Positions 8,520-18,133 of a DNA stretch of 64,000 bases are shown one piece after another. Where the stretch lies: the NCBI GenBank assembly GCA_947627295.1, contig CANQVJ010000003.1, forward strand, positions 1-64,000, read 5' to 3'. How positions within the stretch are numbered: the stretch's first letter is position 1; every line of letters begins with the position of its first letter. The notes under the pieces are model-generated. The model searched no databases and had not been told where the DNA came from. It saw only the letters and a program-made list of their open reading frames with translations. Position numbers and translations under genes: made by a program. Origin of the DNA: an uncultured Clostridia bacterium. GTDB taxonomy: Bacteria; Bacillota; Clostridia; TANB77; CAG-508.

Positions 8520-9857
8520 ATGAAAATATCAAAAATACTAGAAGTAACAAAAGGAAAATTAATTTCTGGAAATGAAGAAGATGTAATATCAAACATAAGT
8601 ACAGATACTAGGAAAATCAACCCAGGCGACCTATATATAGGAATCAAAGGTGAAAATTTTGACGGGAACAATTTTTGGGAAGAAGCAATAAAAAAAGGAG
8701 CAAAGGCCGTTATTGTTCAAGGTGTAGAAGTAAATGCCAATCAAAAAGAAAATATAATAATTGTTGAAGATACATTAAAAGCGCTAGGTCAAATTGCAAA
8801 ATATAAAAGAAGTAAATATAATATTCCAGTTGTTGCAATAACTGGTAGTGTTGGAAAAACAAGCACTAAAGATATTGTAGCAAATGTAATATCTCAAAAG
8901 TATAAAACTCTAAAAACAGAAGGCAACTTCAACAATCATATAGGTGTGCCATTAACTATTTTAGGTCTAAGCGACCATACGGCCGCCGTTGTTGAAATGG
9001 GTATGAATCATGAAGGAGAAATTAGATATCTAACAAATATTGCAAAGCCAACCCTTTCAGTAATAACAAACATAGGAACTTCTCACATAGGGTATTTAGG
9101 GTCAAGGCAAAACATTTTAAAAGCAAAACTTGAAATATTGGAAGGTATGGAAAAGAAGAAATTAGTAATAAATAACGACAATGATTTATTACACGAATTT
9201 TCCGATAGTAGTGTAGAAATAAAAACATTTGGAATAGAAAATAAAAGTGATGTAATGGCAAAAGATATTGTGTTAAATAACAATAGCAGTGAATTTACAT
9301 ACAAAAATACAAAAATAACTGTGCCAGTTGGCGGAATGCATTTTATATATAACGCACTATGTGGAATTGCAGTTGGAGAAATGCTTGGGCTTACATTGGA
9401 AGAAATAAAAAAAGGAATAGAAAGTTTTGAATTAACCAAAAAAAGAATGGAAATTGTGGATTTAGCAAATGGAGCTAAAGCTATAAACGACAGCTACAAC
9501 GCCAGTTTTGAATCTATGAAAGCCAGCCTAAGATATTTAGCAGATTTTAAAGCAAAAAGAAAAGTTGCAGTTTTGGGAGATATGCTAGAACTTGGAGATT
9601 ATTCTGAAGAACTTCATAAAAAAGTAGGAGAAGAAGTAGAAAAAAACAAAATAGATATATTAGTATGTATTGGAAAAGAAGCTAAACACATATTTGAAAG
9701 TGCAAAATCAAGAAATCCAAAATCTAAATATTTTGAAGATAAAGAAGAAGGAACAAAATATTTAAAGCGTATAATTGAAAGTGAAGATGTGGTGTTATTT
9801 AAAGCATCAAACGGAATGAAATTTTACAATATTGTAGAAAATTTAAAAAATCCATAA
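8520..9857 (+). CDS. murF: UDP-N-acetylmuramoyl-tripeptide--D-alanyl-D-alanine ligase
   Basis: The 445-residue cytoplasmic ligase adds D-Ala-D-Ala to UDP-MurNAc-tripeptide, the last soluble step of peptidoglycan precursor synthesis. Visible signatures are the Mur ATP-binding loop GSVGKTSTK (about residues 109-117), GNFNNHIGVP and NDSYNASFESMKASL. The N-terminal Mur domain begins MKISKILEVTKGKL. ATG at 8520 is preferred over a TTG nine bases upstream because GGAGG lies nine bases before it. It is monocistronic, with a terminator overlapping the stop codon. Confidence 0.95.
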   Translation: MKISKILEVTKGKLISGNEEDVISNISTDTRKINPGDLYIGIKGENFDGNNFWEEAIKKGAKAVIVQGVEVNANQKENIIIVEDTLKALGQIAKYKRSKYNIPVVAITGSVGKTSTKDIVANVISQKYKTLKTEGNFNNHIGVPLTILGLSDHTAAVVEMGMNHEGEIRYLTNIAKPTLSVITNIGTSHIGYLGSRQNILKAKLEILEGMEKKKLVINNDNDLLHEFSDSSVEIKTFGIENKSDVMAKDIVLNNNSSEFTYKNTKITVPVGGMHFIYNALCGIAVGEMLGLTLEEIKKGIESFELTKKRMEIVDLANGAKAINDSYNASFESMKASLRYLADFKAKRKVAVLGDMLELGDYSEELHKKVGEEVEKNKIDILVCIGKEAKHIFESAKSRNPKSKYFEDKEEGTKYLKRIIESEDVVLFKASNGMKFYNIVENLKNP

Positions 9858-9872
9858 AAACTATGGATTTTT
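9846..9872 (+). terminator. murF terminator
   Basis: AATCCATA-aaaac-TATGGATT followed by a T-run, overlapping the murF stop codon. Confidence 0.8.
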
Positions 9873-9921
9873 TCTCGATTTTTTGCTATAATATAAGTAC
9901 CTTGCTATGGGAGGATGTTAA

Positions 9922-10808
9922 ATGATATTTAAAGATTACTATAAAATATTAGAATTAAATACAAATAGAGTTACAATGGAAGAAATAAGGCAAGCTTACA
10001 GAGATGCTGCTAAAAAGCATCATCCAGACTTAAATGTTGGAAACAAATTAGCTGAAGAAAGAATAAAAGATATAAATGAAGCATATAAAATTTTATCAGT
10101 ACCACAAACAAGAAAAAGGTATGATAAAAAATGGAATACATATGTAGGTAATAAAAATAATCTTTTTGATAAAAACCGGAAACTCAAAAGAAGTACTAAG
10201 AAACATGTTATTTGGAAATAGTGAAAAGGTAAAAAAAACACAAACCAAATATCACGGAAAGCCAGTTAAAGGCAAAAACATTGAAACAGCTATGACTATA
10301 AATATATATGAAGCATTTTTTGGTACAGAAAAGAAAATTTCTCTAAAAACAGCAGAAGGCGGTTTGAGAAGTTTCACAATGACAATTCCAGAAGGAATAA
10401 ATCAAAAAGAAAAAATTCGTTTAATAGGCCAGGGCAAAGAAGGAGAAAATGGTGGTAAACCAGGGGATTTAATTATAGAAGTTAATATTAAAGATGATAA
10501 AAAATTTAAGCTTAAAGGAACTAACATATATACACCAATTCAAATCACACCATGGGAAGCGGCCCTTGGAAAAAGAATAAAAATAAAATCTATTGATGAA
10601 GAAGAAAGCAAAATTTATATTCCACAAGGTGCCCAAAGTGGAGATACAGTTACAATACCAGGAAAGGGCTACAAGAAAAAACGGCAATGAAAGGGGAAAC
10701 TTAATTGGAGAAATTAAAATAATGGTTCCAAAAAGTTTAACCAAAGAAGAAAAGGAAATTTTTGAAAAATTAGATAAAATATCAAAATTCAATCCAAGAA
10801 AAACATAA
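9922..10808 (+). CDS. DnaJ/CbpA-type J-domain chaperone without zinc finger (needs two CGG +1 shifts)
   Basis: With two skipped bases the protein is 294 residues. The J domain occupies residues 3-75 with the HPD motif in KKHHPDLN, followed by a short linker and two C-terminal beta domains (RSFTMTIPEG, KFKLKGTNIYTPIQITPWEAALG). The cysteine-rich zinc-finger repeats of DnaJ are absent, so it is a type B (CbpA-like) co-chaperone for DnaK. CGG codons at 10177 and 10682 each need a C skipped: the first restores DKNGNSKEV, the second KGNERGNLIGE. Without the first, only the J domain and a short tail would be made. It heads a possible operon with two unknown genes and a coupling-protein gene. Confidence 0.85.
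10177..10179 (+). other. CGG +1 recoding site 1 (J-domain protein)
   Basis: In-frame AAC CGG A at codon 86. Skipping C gives GGA; the zero frame ends 14 codons later. Confidence 0.85.
10682..10684 (+). other. CGG +1 recoding site 2 (J-domain protein)
   Basis: In-frame AAA CGG C. Skipping C gives GGC and continues into GNERGNLIGEIK; the zero frame stops after CGG CAA. Confidence 0.85.
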
Positions 10809-10831
10809 AACAAAAGAAAGGGGAGATAAGT

Positions 10832-11347
10832 ATGGATAACATACAAGGAAAACATTTTAGCATTACTGAACAACCAGGTGTAAACACAGTAATATATCAG
10901 CTGAATAAAACCAACAAAGAGTATTTGGATAGATATCCTAAATATACCCTGGAAAGAATAGAAAACACATCAGAGTTAGTAGGAGATTTAAGTAAAAAAA
11001 CATATTATGTGGATGATCCAAGTCCAAAAGGAAATCCATTAGTTCTGATGTCCTTTGCGGATAAAAAGGTCGTAATAAATTCAGGGGTATTAATGGGTGA
11101 TGAAGTAAAAGTTAGTAAAAAGCCATTGTTATTTAACTTTAATACATACAATCCAGAATCCTTAGAATATAGGGAATTTAATTATACACCTAATATGAAA
11201 AGAGCAATTACTATAATTGACTTAGAAACAAAAGAAGAAGTTAAACCACAAATATTTTTTGACGAGAAAACAAATCAAGTAAAAGGAAAGTGTAAATTAA
11301 AACCATTTAAATCTTATTTTGCGTTTGAAATAAGAGAGAAGAAATAA
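10832..11347 (+). CDS. Conserved-looking protein of unknown function
   Basis: The 171-residue soluble protein has no signal peptide or membrane segment. It is rich in beta-type sequence, e.g. KKTYYVDDPSPKGNPLVLMS and a C-terminal KPFKSYFAFEIREKK. I do not recognise a family. The ATG follows AAAGGGGAG. It lies 23 bases after the J-domain gene and 11 bases before another small gene, then a type IV coupling-protein gene, suggesting co-transcription and perhaps a role with that ATPase. Confidence 0.7.
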   Translation: MDNIQGKHFSITEQPGVNTVIYQLNKTNKEYLDRYPKYTLERIENTSELVGDLSKKTYYVDDPSPKGNPLVLMSFADKKVVINSGVLMGDEVKVSKKPLLFNFNTYNPESLEYREFNYTPNMKRAITIIDLETKEEVKPQIFFDEKTNQVKGKCKLKPFKSYFAFEIREKK

Positions 11348-11358
11348 GGAGGAGTATT

Positions 11359-11604
11359 ATGGCAGTAGGGAATAAAACAAATCAACCAGCTTCAGTAGAA
11401 AATTTTGATAACACAGAAATCGAAATGACTAAAATAGATTTTAATGAAAAAGGAGAAATCGTTGGAGAAAAAGTTAATGCTGGAAAAGCAGGGCTTCCAC
11501 AGGTAAAAGAAGAACAAGAACTTCAACCATTAGATGTGTATATTAACAATCTACCTGCTATGATTGGTCTTGAAAAGCAAGAAAAATCAGGAGAAGGCAG
11601 ATAA
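11359..11604 (+). CDS. Small acidic protein of unknown function
   Basis: An 81-residue hydrophilic protein begins MAVGNKTNQPASVENFDN and ends EKSGEGR, with no recognised domain. AAGGAGGAG lies just upstream of the ATG. Its position between an unknown gene and the coupling-protein gene, with a 45-base gap to the latter, suggests it belongs to the same transcript. It could be an adaptor or regulator of that system, but nothing in the sequence shows this directly. Confidence 0.65.
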   Translation: MAVGNKTNQPASVENFDNTEIEMTKIDFNEKGEIVGEKVNAGKAGLPQVKEEQELQPLDVYINNLPAMIGLEKQEKSGEGR

Positions 11605-11649
11605 AAAGTCCAAAAGCAATAAAGAAAAAACTAAAGAGAAGGTGAAATA

Positions 11650-13644
11650 ATGAATTATAAAGTATCAGGAGCAGTTAGAAGAAGCAAAAAATATTATATA
11701 ATTTATGGTGTAATATGGTTTTTGTTAGCTTTTTTGTTGATACCTGCAGCTGTATATGGATATGCAATTGCAACAAGGTGGAATGACGGCACAAGAGCAA
11801 TTTCAGAATTTGCAAATGCAGTAAAAAATCCAATTGCAGGGTTTAGTGGAGTATTTTCACTAGGCTTATTTGGTGAATACATGTCAACAATGCTAATATC
11901 AACAGTAATATACACTATATTTTTTGTGATTGGCTTTATAAAAGCTGCACCTAAAAACGAGTATACAGATATTGAGCATGGTTCAAGTGGTTGGAGTGCT
12001 AAAGGAGAGCAATACCAAATCTTAAATAAAAATAAAGGAATTATCCTAGCAGAAAAAAATTATTTACCAGTAGATAAAAGAGGAAATGTCAATGTTCTAG
12101 TAGTCGGTGGTTCTGGTTCTGGTAAATCTGCTTCATATTCTATACCAAATGCATATCAAATGCTTGGTTCATACATATTTACAGACCCTAAAGGAGAACT
12201 ATATGATAGAACAGCAGGATATTTAAAAGAACATGGTTATCAAATAAAAGTTCTTAACTTAGTAAATCCAAGTTGTAGTGATGGTTACAACCCATTAATG
12301 CATATAACTTCAAACCTAGATGTAGATGTTATTGCAAACACAATAGTAAAAGGGCAAAAATCAGAATCAGGTTCAAGTTCAGATCCATATTGGGATGATA
12401 TGGCAGAGCAACTTTTAAAAGCATTAATATATTATTTAATAGCTACAAGGCCAGAAGAAGAGCAAAACCTTGCAAGCTGTGCAGAACTTGTTAGGGCAGC
12501 AAACACAAATGGTGGAAGCAACTTACTTACAGATTTAATGTCAAAATTACCGCTTGATCACCCTGCAAGAATGAATTACAAAAACATAGAAATAGCACCA
12601 GATAGAACATATAGTTCAATACTAAGTTCATTGCAATCAAAGTTAGGTAAATTTGATTCAAAAGAAATAGCAGAATTAACATCAACAGATACAATAGATT
12701 TTGAAGAAATAGGTAGCCAAAAAACAGCAGTATATGTAGTATCTTCAGATACACACACAGCATATGACTTCTTATTAACAATATTCTTCTCTCAAATGAT
12801 ACAACATTTATATGATTATGCAGATAAAAATGGTGGAAAACTTAAAGAGCAAACATTTTTCATATTGGATGAGTTTGCAAACATAGGTCAAATACCAGAT
12901 TTCGACAAAAAGATTTCAACCAGTAGAAGTAGGAATATTTCATTTAGTGTTATTTTGCAAAACTTAGACCAGCTAGAAGCGGTTTATGAAAAGTCTTATG
13001 AAACAATAGTTGGTAACTGTGATACACATGTATTCTTAGGAAGTAACTCATTTAAAACTTTGGAATATTTCTCAAAAGCACTTGGAGAAAAAACAATTGA
13101 AAGAGATAATATATCAGTAAATAAAGATAGGCAAAACTGGGTTACAGGTAAAAGTACATCTGATAATGTTCTAGCAAGGGCACTTATGACGCCTGATGAA
13201 TTGCGTAGAATGGATGTTGATCAATGTATTATATTTGTAAAAGGTTTAAGACCAGTTAAAGCAGAAAAATATTATTACTTCAAAAAGCCAATGTGCCGTG
13301 AAATGGCAGCTTTAGAGATTAGCCATAACGACATTGAACAAGTAGATAGAGGAGTTTGGAGAAAATTCAACCCTTACCACCCATATGAAGAAGAAAGTGA
13401 AAACAAACAAGAAGATTTAAAAGTTGAATCTCTAGACGATTTATTTGACGATAATGAAGAAGGTGCTAAAGCACAGCCACAAGAAAATAGTGCACCAGCT
13501 CCACAAAATACAAATAGTGAATTAGCAGGTGTAAAACCACCTCCAATAATTCCAGATAATGATGATGAAGTAATAGATATACAAAAAGAATTAGAAGCAA
13601 AATTTGACGAATTATTCGGACCTATTGATGACGATAATGAATAA
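11650..13644 (+). CDS. VirD4/TraG-type type IV coupling protein (T4CP ATPase), orphan
   Basis: The 664-residue protein has two N-terminal membrane segments (about residues 17-43 and 77-100), then a VirD4-type ATPase with Walker A GGSGSGKSAS (about residues 153-162), DPKGELYD, and Walker B FFILDEFANIG (about residue 405). The C-terminal 80 residues are acidic and proline-rich, as expected for a substrate-docking tail. Such proteins feed DNA or protein substrates to a type IV secretion channel. No relaxase, VirB4, VirB6 or integrase lies within the window; the neighbours are housekeeping genes. The ATG follows AGAAGGTG. A bidirectional terminator follows. Confidence 0.9.
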   Translation: MNYKVSGAVRRSKKYYIIYGVIWFLLAFLLIPAAVYGYAIATRWNDGTRAISEFANAVKNPIAGFSGVFSLGLFGEYMSTMLISTVIYTIFFVIGFIKAAPKNEYTDIEHGSSGWSAKGEQYQILNKNKGIILAEKNYLPVDKRGNVNVLVVGGSGSGKSASYSIPNAYQMLGSYIFTDPKGELYDRTAGYLKEHGYQIKVLNLVNPSCSDGYNPLMHITSNLDVDVIANTIVKGQKSESGSSSDPYWDDMAEQLLKALIYYLIATRPEEEQNLASCAELVRAANTNGGSNLLTDLMSKLPLDHPARMNYKNIEIAPDRTYSSILSSLQSKLGKFDSKEIAELTSTDTIDFEEIGSQKTAVYVVSSDTHTAYDFLLTIFFSQMIQHLYDYADKNGGKLKEQTFFILDEFANIGQIPDFDKKISTSRSRNISFSVILQNLDQLEAVYEKSYETIVGNCDTHVFLGSNSFKTLEYFSKALGEKTIERDNISVNKDRQNWVTGKSTSDNVLARALMTPDELRRMDVDQCIIFVKGLRPVKAEKYYYFKKPMCREMAALEISHNDIEQVDRGVWRKFNPYHPYEEESENKQEDLKVESLDDLFDDNEEGAKAQPQENSAPAPQNTNSELAGVKPPPIIPDNDDEVIDIQKELEAKFDELFGPIDDDNE

Positions 13645-13672
13645 AGCGGTAACTATCAAAAGTTACCGCTTT
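13644..13672. terminator. Bidirectional terminator between the coupling-protein and RNA methyltransferase genes
   Basis: AAAGCGGTAACT...AGTTACCGCTTT is a 12-bp perfect stem. It overlaps the last codons of the minus-strand gene. Confidence 0.85.
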
Positions 13673-14424
13673 TGGCGTACATATTCGTAAAGAACAATAC
13701 CAGTTGCTACTGAAACATTTAGGCTTTCTGCTTTGCCAGGCATTGGAATCTTAACCTTTTCATCTGAAATATCCATAATATCTTGGCTTACACCATTTGC
13801 TTCATTTCCAACAATAATAGCTTTTTTTATATAATTTATGTCATATATATTTTTTTGTGTAGAAGGAGTTGTAACAACTGTTTTAAAATCATGAGATTTA
13901 AGTTCTTCCAATGTTTGTTTTAAATCTTCTGATTCAATAATCTGCACTCTAAAAATTGCTCCCATAGTCGACCTAATAACTTTTGGGTTGTAGCAGTCAG
14001 CAGTTTTATTTGAAACAATTATCTGCTTTAAACCGATGCTATCTGCTATTCTTAAAATTGTTCCAACATTTCCAGGGTCTTGCACATCGTCTAAAACAAG
14101 AACAATATCGTCATCAAAATTTATTTTATTTTTAGTTTGTTTTTCAGCCACAGCTAAAATTCCCTGAGGAGTAGATACATTAGAAATTAATGAAAAGATT
14201 TTTTGTGGAACCATTGCTAAATCATAATTTTCTAAATTTGAAATATCAGAATTAAAATCCTCACTAATAACAATGTTTTTAATTTTAGCATTTTCTAAAA
14301 TAGCTTCTTTAACCATTTTAATTCCTTCAACTATAAATTCGTCTTGTAAATCCCTATATTTTTTTGTATTAAATTTACTAATTTTTTTAATTAATTTATT
14401 TTCTTTACTTGTTATTCTTTGCAT
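13663..14424 (-). CDS. TrmH/SpoU-family RNA 2'-O-methyltransferase
   Basis: About 253 residues: an N-terminal L30e-like substrate-binding region (KYRDLQDEFIVEGIKMVKEA) and a C-terminal SPOUT domain with the three motifs VLDDVQDPGNVGTILRIADS, VGNEANGVS and IPMPGKAESLNVSVATGIVLYE. It methylates ribose in rRNA or tRNA using SAM; the target nucleotide is not evident. ATG at 14424 has AAAGGG upstream. Its last codon before TAA is CGG (13666-13668). A +1 shift there would replace the terminal Arg with Gly-Asn-Phe and stop at 13656, so this end is compatible with either reading. Confidence 0.88.
   Translation of the reverse strand: MQRITSKENKLIKKISKFNTKKYRDLQDEFIVEGIKMVKEAILENAKIKNIVISEDFNSDISNLENYDLAMVPQKIFSLISNVSTPQGILAVAEKQTKNKINFDDDIVLVLDDVQDPGNVGTILRIADSIGLKQIIVSNKTADCYNPKVIRSTMGAIFRVQIIESEDLKQTLEELKSHDFKTVVTTPSTQKNIYDINYIKKAIIVGNEANGVSQDIMDISDEKVKIPMPGKAESLNVSVATGIVLYEYVRQKR
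13666..13668 (-). other. Terminal CGG codon (ambiguous recoding site)
   Basis: AAG CGG TAA at the end of the methyltransferase gene. Read as Arg the protein ends QKR; with a +1 shift it ends QKGNF. Neither is excluded by homology I can see. Confidence 0.5.
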
Positions 14425-14500
14425 AATATACCCTTTCATCTTTTTGTTAATTATACTATATAAATGCAAAAAAAACAAATAGGAAAATCTCTAAAAAGTT

Positions 14501-14529
14501 TTGTGTTTTTAAAGATGTTATGCTATAAT
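14501..14529 (+). promoter_or_regulatory. Promoter of smc
   Basis: TTGTGT, 17-base spacer, TATAAT, about 29 bases before the smc start. Confidence 0.65.
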
Positions 14530-14557
14530 CTAAGTATTAGTAAGTTGAGGTGAAAAA

Positions 14558-17500
14558 ATGTATTTAAAGAAGATAGAAATGCAAGGGTTTAAATCCTTTG
14601 CAGATAAAACAGTAATTGAACTAATGCCAGGTATAACAAGCGTTATAGGCCCTAATGGCTCTGGAAAAAGTAACATTTCAGATGCTATTAGGTGGATTTT
14701 GGGTGAGCAAAGTATGAAGGCCTTAAGAGGTACCAAATCACACGACCTTGTTTTTGCTGGAACTCAAAACAGAAAATCATTGGGGTATGCTGAGGCTTCT
14801 TTAGTTTTCGATAATGCCGACGGCTCATTACCAATCGAATTTTCAGAAGTTACAGTCACAAGAAGGGTGTATAGGTCAGGTGAAACAGAAATATTTATAA
14901 ACAAAACACCATGCAGGCTAAAAGATGTTTTAGAATTATTCATGGACACAGGTATTGGTAGAGACGGTTATTCAATTATTGGGCAAGGTAGAATAGACGA
15001 TATTTTAAGTAATAAATCTGAAGATAGAAGGCACATATTTGAAGAGGCTGCAGGAATTGTAAAATACAGAACAAGAAAAGAAGAATCTGAAAGAAAATTA
15101 GAAAGAACAAAATTAAACTTACTTAGAATAAATGACATCTTATCAGAAATAGAATCAAATATTGAACCATTAAAAAACCAATCTGAAAAAGCTAGAAAAT
15201 ATTTAGATTATAGGCAAGAGCTAAAAGACATTGAAATAGGACTTTTCATATTCAACATAAAAAAATACAAAGAAGAATTATCTAAAATAAATGAAGATTC
15301 AGAAATCATAAAACAAAATTGTGAAGATGAACAAACAAAATTTGAAAAATATAAAATACAAAAAGAAGAGTTAAAATCTGCAATAGATGAAATTACTGAA
15401 AAGATAGAAAAGATGTCTAACTTAGGGTTTGAAAGTCAAAAAGAAATAGAGCAATTAAACTCTGAAATAAATGTTGCAAACACTAGAAAATCAAACAATG
15501 AAGAAAATGAAGAACGCTTCAAAAAAGAAATAGAAGAACTAAAAGAAAAGATTGAAAGTTTTAATAGTGAATTACAAGTAAGAGACGAGAAGAAAAATAG
15601 GCTTAAAGAAAATAAAGAAAAGTTTGTAAAAGAATTAAGTGAAAAAGAAAAAGAGCTAGAAAAGCTTACTTCAAAGCTATCAAAAAAAGAATTAGAAATT
15701 GAAAAAAAGAAACAAAAAGTAGAAAAAAACACAGATAGAAAATATGAAGTTCAAGCTTTAATAAGCACAAGTAAAGCTAATCTTGAAAACTATAAAAAGC
15801 AAGAAAGGCAAATTGGGCAAGAAGTACAAAACACAATATCTGAGTTAGATTCTAGCAGAATAAAAAAATCAGAAATAGCAAAAACATTTCAAGAAATAGA
15901 TAATAAACACAATAAATTAATAAAACAAATTGAAGCAGGAGCTAAGCAAAAAGAAGAAGCAAATAAAAAAATAGAAGATTATGAAAAATCAATTCAAATG
16001 TATACAAATGATATGAGAATTAAAGAATCAAGGCTAAAATTCTTAATCGAAACAGAAAAAGAAAAAGAAGGTTACATCAGAAGTGTTAAATCACTTTTAA
16101 AAGATTGTGAGCAAATAAAAGAACTTGGCAAAGGTATGCATGGAGTTCTGGCAAACATCATAGAAGTTTCAGAAGAATATGAAACAGCCATTGAAATGTG
16201 CCTTGGTGCAAGTTTGCAAAATATAGTTACAGATTCAGAGCAAGATGCAAAAAGGTTAGTAGAACATTTAAGAAAAAATAAATTAGGTAGAGCTTCGTTC
16301 TTACCAATTTCATCAGTTAGAGGAAAAAAGCTTACTACAATTAAAGGTAAAGAAAATGGAGTTATTGGAATTGCATCAGACCTTGTAAAATACAGCAAAA
16401 AGTATGAGCAAATTATAATTAGTTTGCTAGGTAGAACAGTAATTGTAGACACTATGGAAAATGCAATTAAAGTAGCAAAACAAAATTCATATTCATTTAG
16501 AATTATTACTATTGAAGGAGATGTAATCAACCCTTCAGGAGCAATCACGGGTGGATTTGTTGCTAAAAAAACAGTCAATATTTTAGGTAGGGGCAGAGAA
16601 ATTGAAAAGCTTGAAAAAGAAATCAAAGCCTTAAAAAAGAAAATAGAAACTACAAAAGAAAAAGAAGAGGAATTCAAAAAATCCATTAATCACATATTAG
16701 AAGCATCAAAAGAACAAGAAAAAGAACTTCAAGAAATGGAAATAACATATGCTACTGAAAAGCAAAAAATGGTTTCAATAGAAGAAGAAGTTAGCAAATT
16801 AGAAAAGCGTTTAGAAAAACTAAAAAAAGACAAAATTCTAGCAGGTGAAAATCAAGAAAAATGTGTTAAAGAAGAAGAAAAATTTAATGCAGAAATTACA
16901 AAAATCAATGAAGAAAATGAAAAGCTAAATGCTCAAATAAAAGAGTTTGCAGACCTTAATAAAGATGATCAAAAATATATAGACAACTTAAATGAAGATA
17001 TAACAAATTTAAGAATCTCAGTTTCTTCATTTGACGAGAGTGAAATGTCTATTCAAGAAATGGAAGAAAGAATAAACCAAGATATAGAAAATGCAAAAAC
17101 AAGCATAGAGCACAAAGAAAATGAAATCGAAAATTTAAAACAATCAAATATTGATTTAGATAAAAAAGTAGAAGAAATAAATAAACAAATTGAGCAAATT
17201 AGAAAAGATGTTTCAAATAGTGGAAATAAAGTAGAAAACTTGAAACAAGAAAGAATAGAAGAAAATGAGAAATTAGAAAAATTAGAAGACGAAATTTCAG
17301 AAGTAAGAAATGTTATAGAAAATTTAAATGCTCAAATTGTAAAAGGTGATGCAAAACAAAGTAAGCTAGAAGAAAATATTCAAGAAATAACAGATAAAAT
17401 GTGGGAAGAATACGAACTTACTCCAAACAATGTTACAGAATACAAAAAGCCAGATAATGTAGCTAAAACAGGAAAAAGAGTAAATGAGTTGCGTAGGAAG

Positions 17501-18106
17501 ATTCGTGATTTAGGCAGTGTAAATGTAGATTCAATTGAAGAATATAAAACCTTAAAACAAAGATATGATTTCATGTGTGAACAAAGATTAGATTTAGAAA
17601 GCACAATGGCAAAACTAAGAAATATCGTATCTGATATGACAGGTATAATGAAAAAGCAATTTAAAGAAAAGTTTAAGGAAATAAATAAAAACTTTGTTGA
17701 AGTATTTAAAGAATTATTTGGTGGCGGAAAGGCTGCTCTAAAACTAGAAGATGAAAATAATATTTTGGAGTGTGGTATTGAAATTACTGTTCAACCTCCA
17801 GGAAAGAAACTTACAAACATGCTTCAACTTTCTGGTGGAGAAAGAGCATTTGCTGCAATTGCTTTATTGTTTGCTATATTAAAAATCAACCCTTCACCAT
17901 TTTGTGTATTGGATGAAATTGAAGCAGCACTTGATGATGTTAATGTATATAGATTTGCAGATTATTTAAAGAATTTCTCAAAAGATACACAGTTCTTAGT
18001 AATTACACATAGAAAGGGTACAATGGAAGCGGCCGACACAGTCTATGGTGTAACCATGGAAGAAAAGGGTATTTCAAAATTATTATCAATAAAATTAAAA
18101 TCCTAA
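14558..18106 (+). CDS. smc: Chromosome segregation protein SMC
   Basis: The 1182-residue condensin ATPase has Walker A GPNGSGKSNISDAI (about residues 32-45), long charged coiled coils on either side of a flexible hinge (about residues 520-680, including GAITGGFVAKK), and the C-terminal signature LSGGERAFAAIALL with Walker B FCVLDEIEAALDD. It works with ScpA/ScpB to organise and separate the chromosome. Length is typical. The ATG follows TTGAGGTG. It is monocistronic, ending against the convergent pflA gene. Confidence 0.97.
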   Translation: MYLKKIEMQGFKSFADKTVIELMPGITSVIGPNGSGKSNISDAIRWILGEQSMKALRGTKSHDLVFAGTQNRKSLGYAEASLVFDNADGSLPIEFSEVTVTRRVYRSGETEIFINKTPCRLKDVLELFMDTGIGRDGYSIIGQGRIDDILSNKSEDRRHIFEEAAGIVKYRTRKEESERKLERTKLNLLRINDILSEIESNIEPLKNQSEKARKYLDYRQELKDIEIGLFIFNIKKYKEELSKINEDSEIIKQNCEDEQTKFEKYKIQKEELKSAIDEITEKIEKMSNLGFESQKEIEQLNSEINVANTRKSNNEENEERFKKEIEELKEKIESFNSELQVRDEKKNRLKENKEKFVKELSEKEKELEKLTSKLSKKELEIEKKKQKVEKNTDRKYEVQALISTSKANLENYKKQERQIGQEVQNTISELDSSRIKKSEIAKTFQEIDNKHNKLIKQIEAGAKQKEEANKKIEDYEKSIQMYTNDMRIKESRLKFLIETEKEKEGYIRSVKSLLKDCEQIKELGKGMHGVLANIIEVSEEYETAIEMCLGASLQNIVTDSEQDAKRLVEHLRKNKLGRASFLPISSVRGKKLTTIKGKENGVIGIASDLVKYSKKYEQIIISLLGRTVIVDTMENAIKVAKQNSYSFRIITIEGDVINPSGAITGGFVAKKTVNILGRGREIEKLEKEIKALKKKIETTKEKEEEFKKSINHILEASKEQEKELQEMEITYATEKQKMVSIEEEVSKLEKRLEKLKKDKILAGENQEKCVKEEEKFNAEITKINEENEKLNAQIKEFADLNKDDQKYIDNLNEDITNLRISVSSFDESEMSIQEMEERINQDIENAKTSIEHKENEIENLKQSNIDLDKKVEEINKQIEQIRKDVSNSGNKVENLKQERIEENEKLEKLEDEISEVRNVIENLNAQIVKGDAKQSKLEENIQEITDKMWEEYELTPNNVTEYKKPDNVAKTGKRVNELRRKIRDLGSVNVDSIEEYKTLKQRYDFMCEQRLDLESTMAKLRNIVSDMTGIMKKQFKEKFKEINKNFVEVFKELFGGGKAALKLEDENNILECGIEITVQPPGKKLTNMLQLSGGERAFAAIALLFAILKINPSPFCVLDEIEAALDDVNVYRFADYLKNFSKDTQFLVITHRKGTMEAADTVYGVTMEEKGISKLLSIKLKS

Positions 18107-18133
18107 AAATCTTTAGATTTCTAGGATTTTTTT
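18096..18133. terminator. Bidirectional terminator between smc and pflA
   Basis: AAAATCCTA...TAGGATTTT with a T-run on both strands; overlaps the pflA stop codon. Confidence 0.8.

Noticed and set aside
11650..13644. Integrated conjugative element
   Set aside because: Only the coupling ATPase is present; no relaxase, VirB4-like ATPase, integrase, attachment repeats or cargo genes are seen within the window.
14764..17604. Several long antisense open frames opposite smc
   Set aside because: They mirror the Lys/Glu-rich coiled-coil codons of smc and are Ser/Phe/Leu-rich shadows without start signals.
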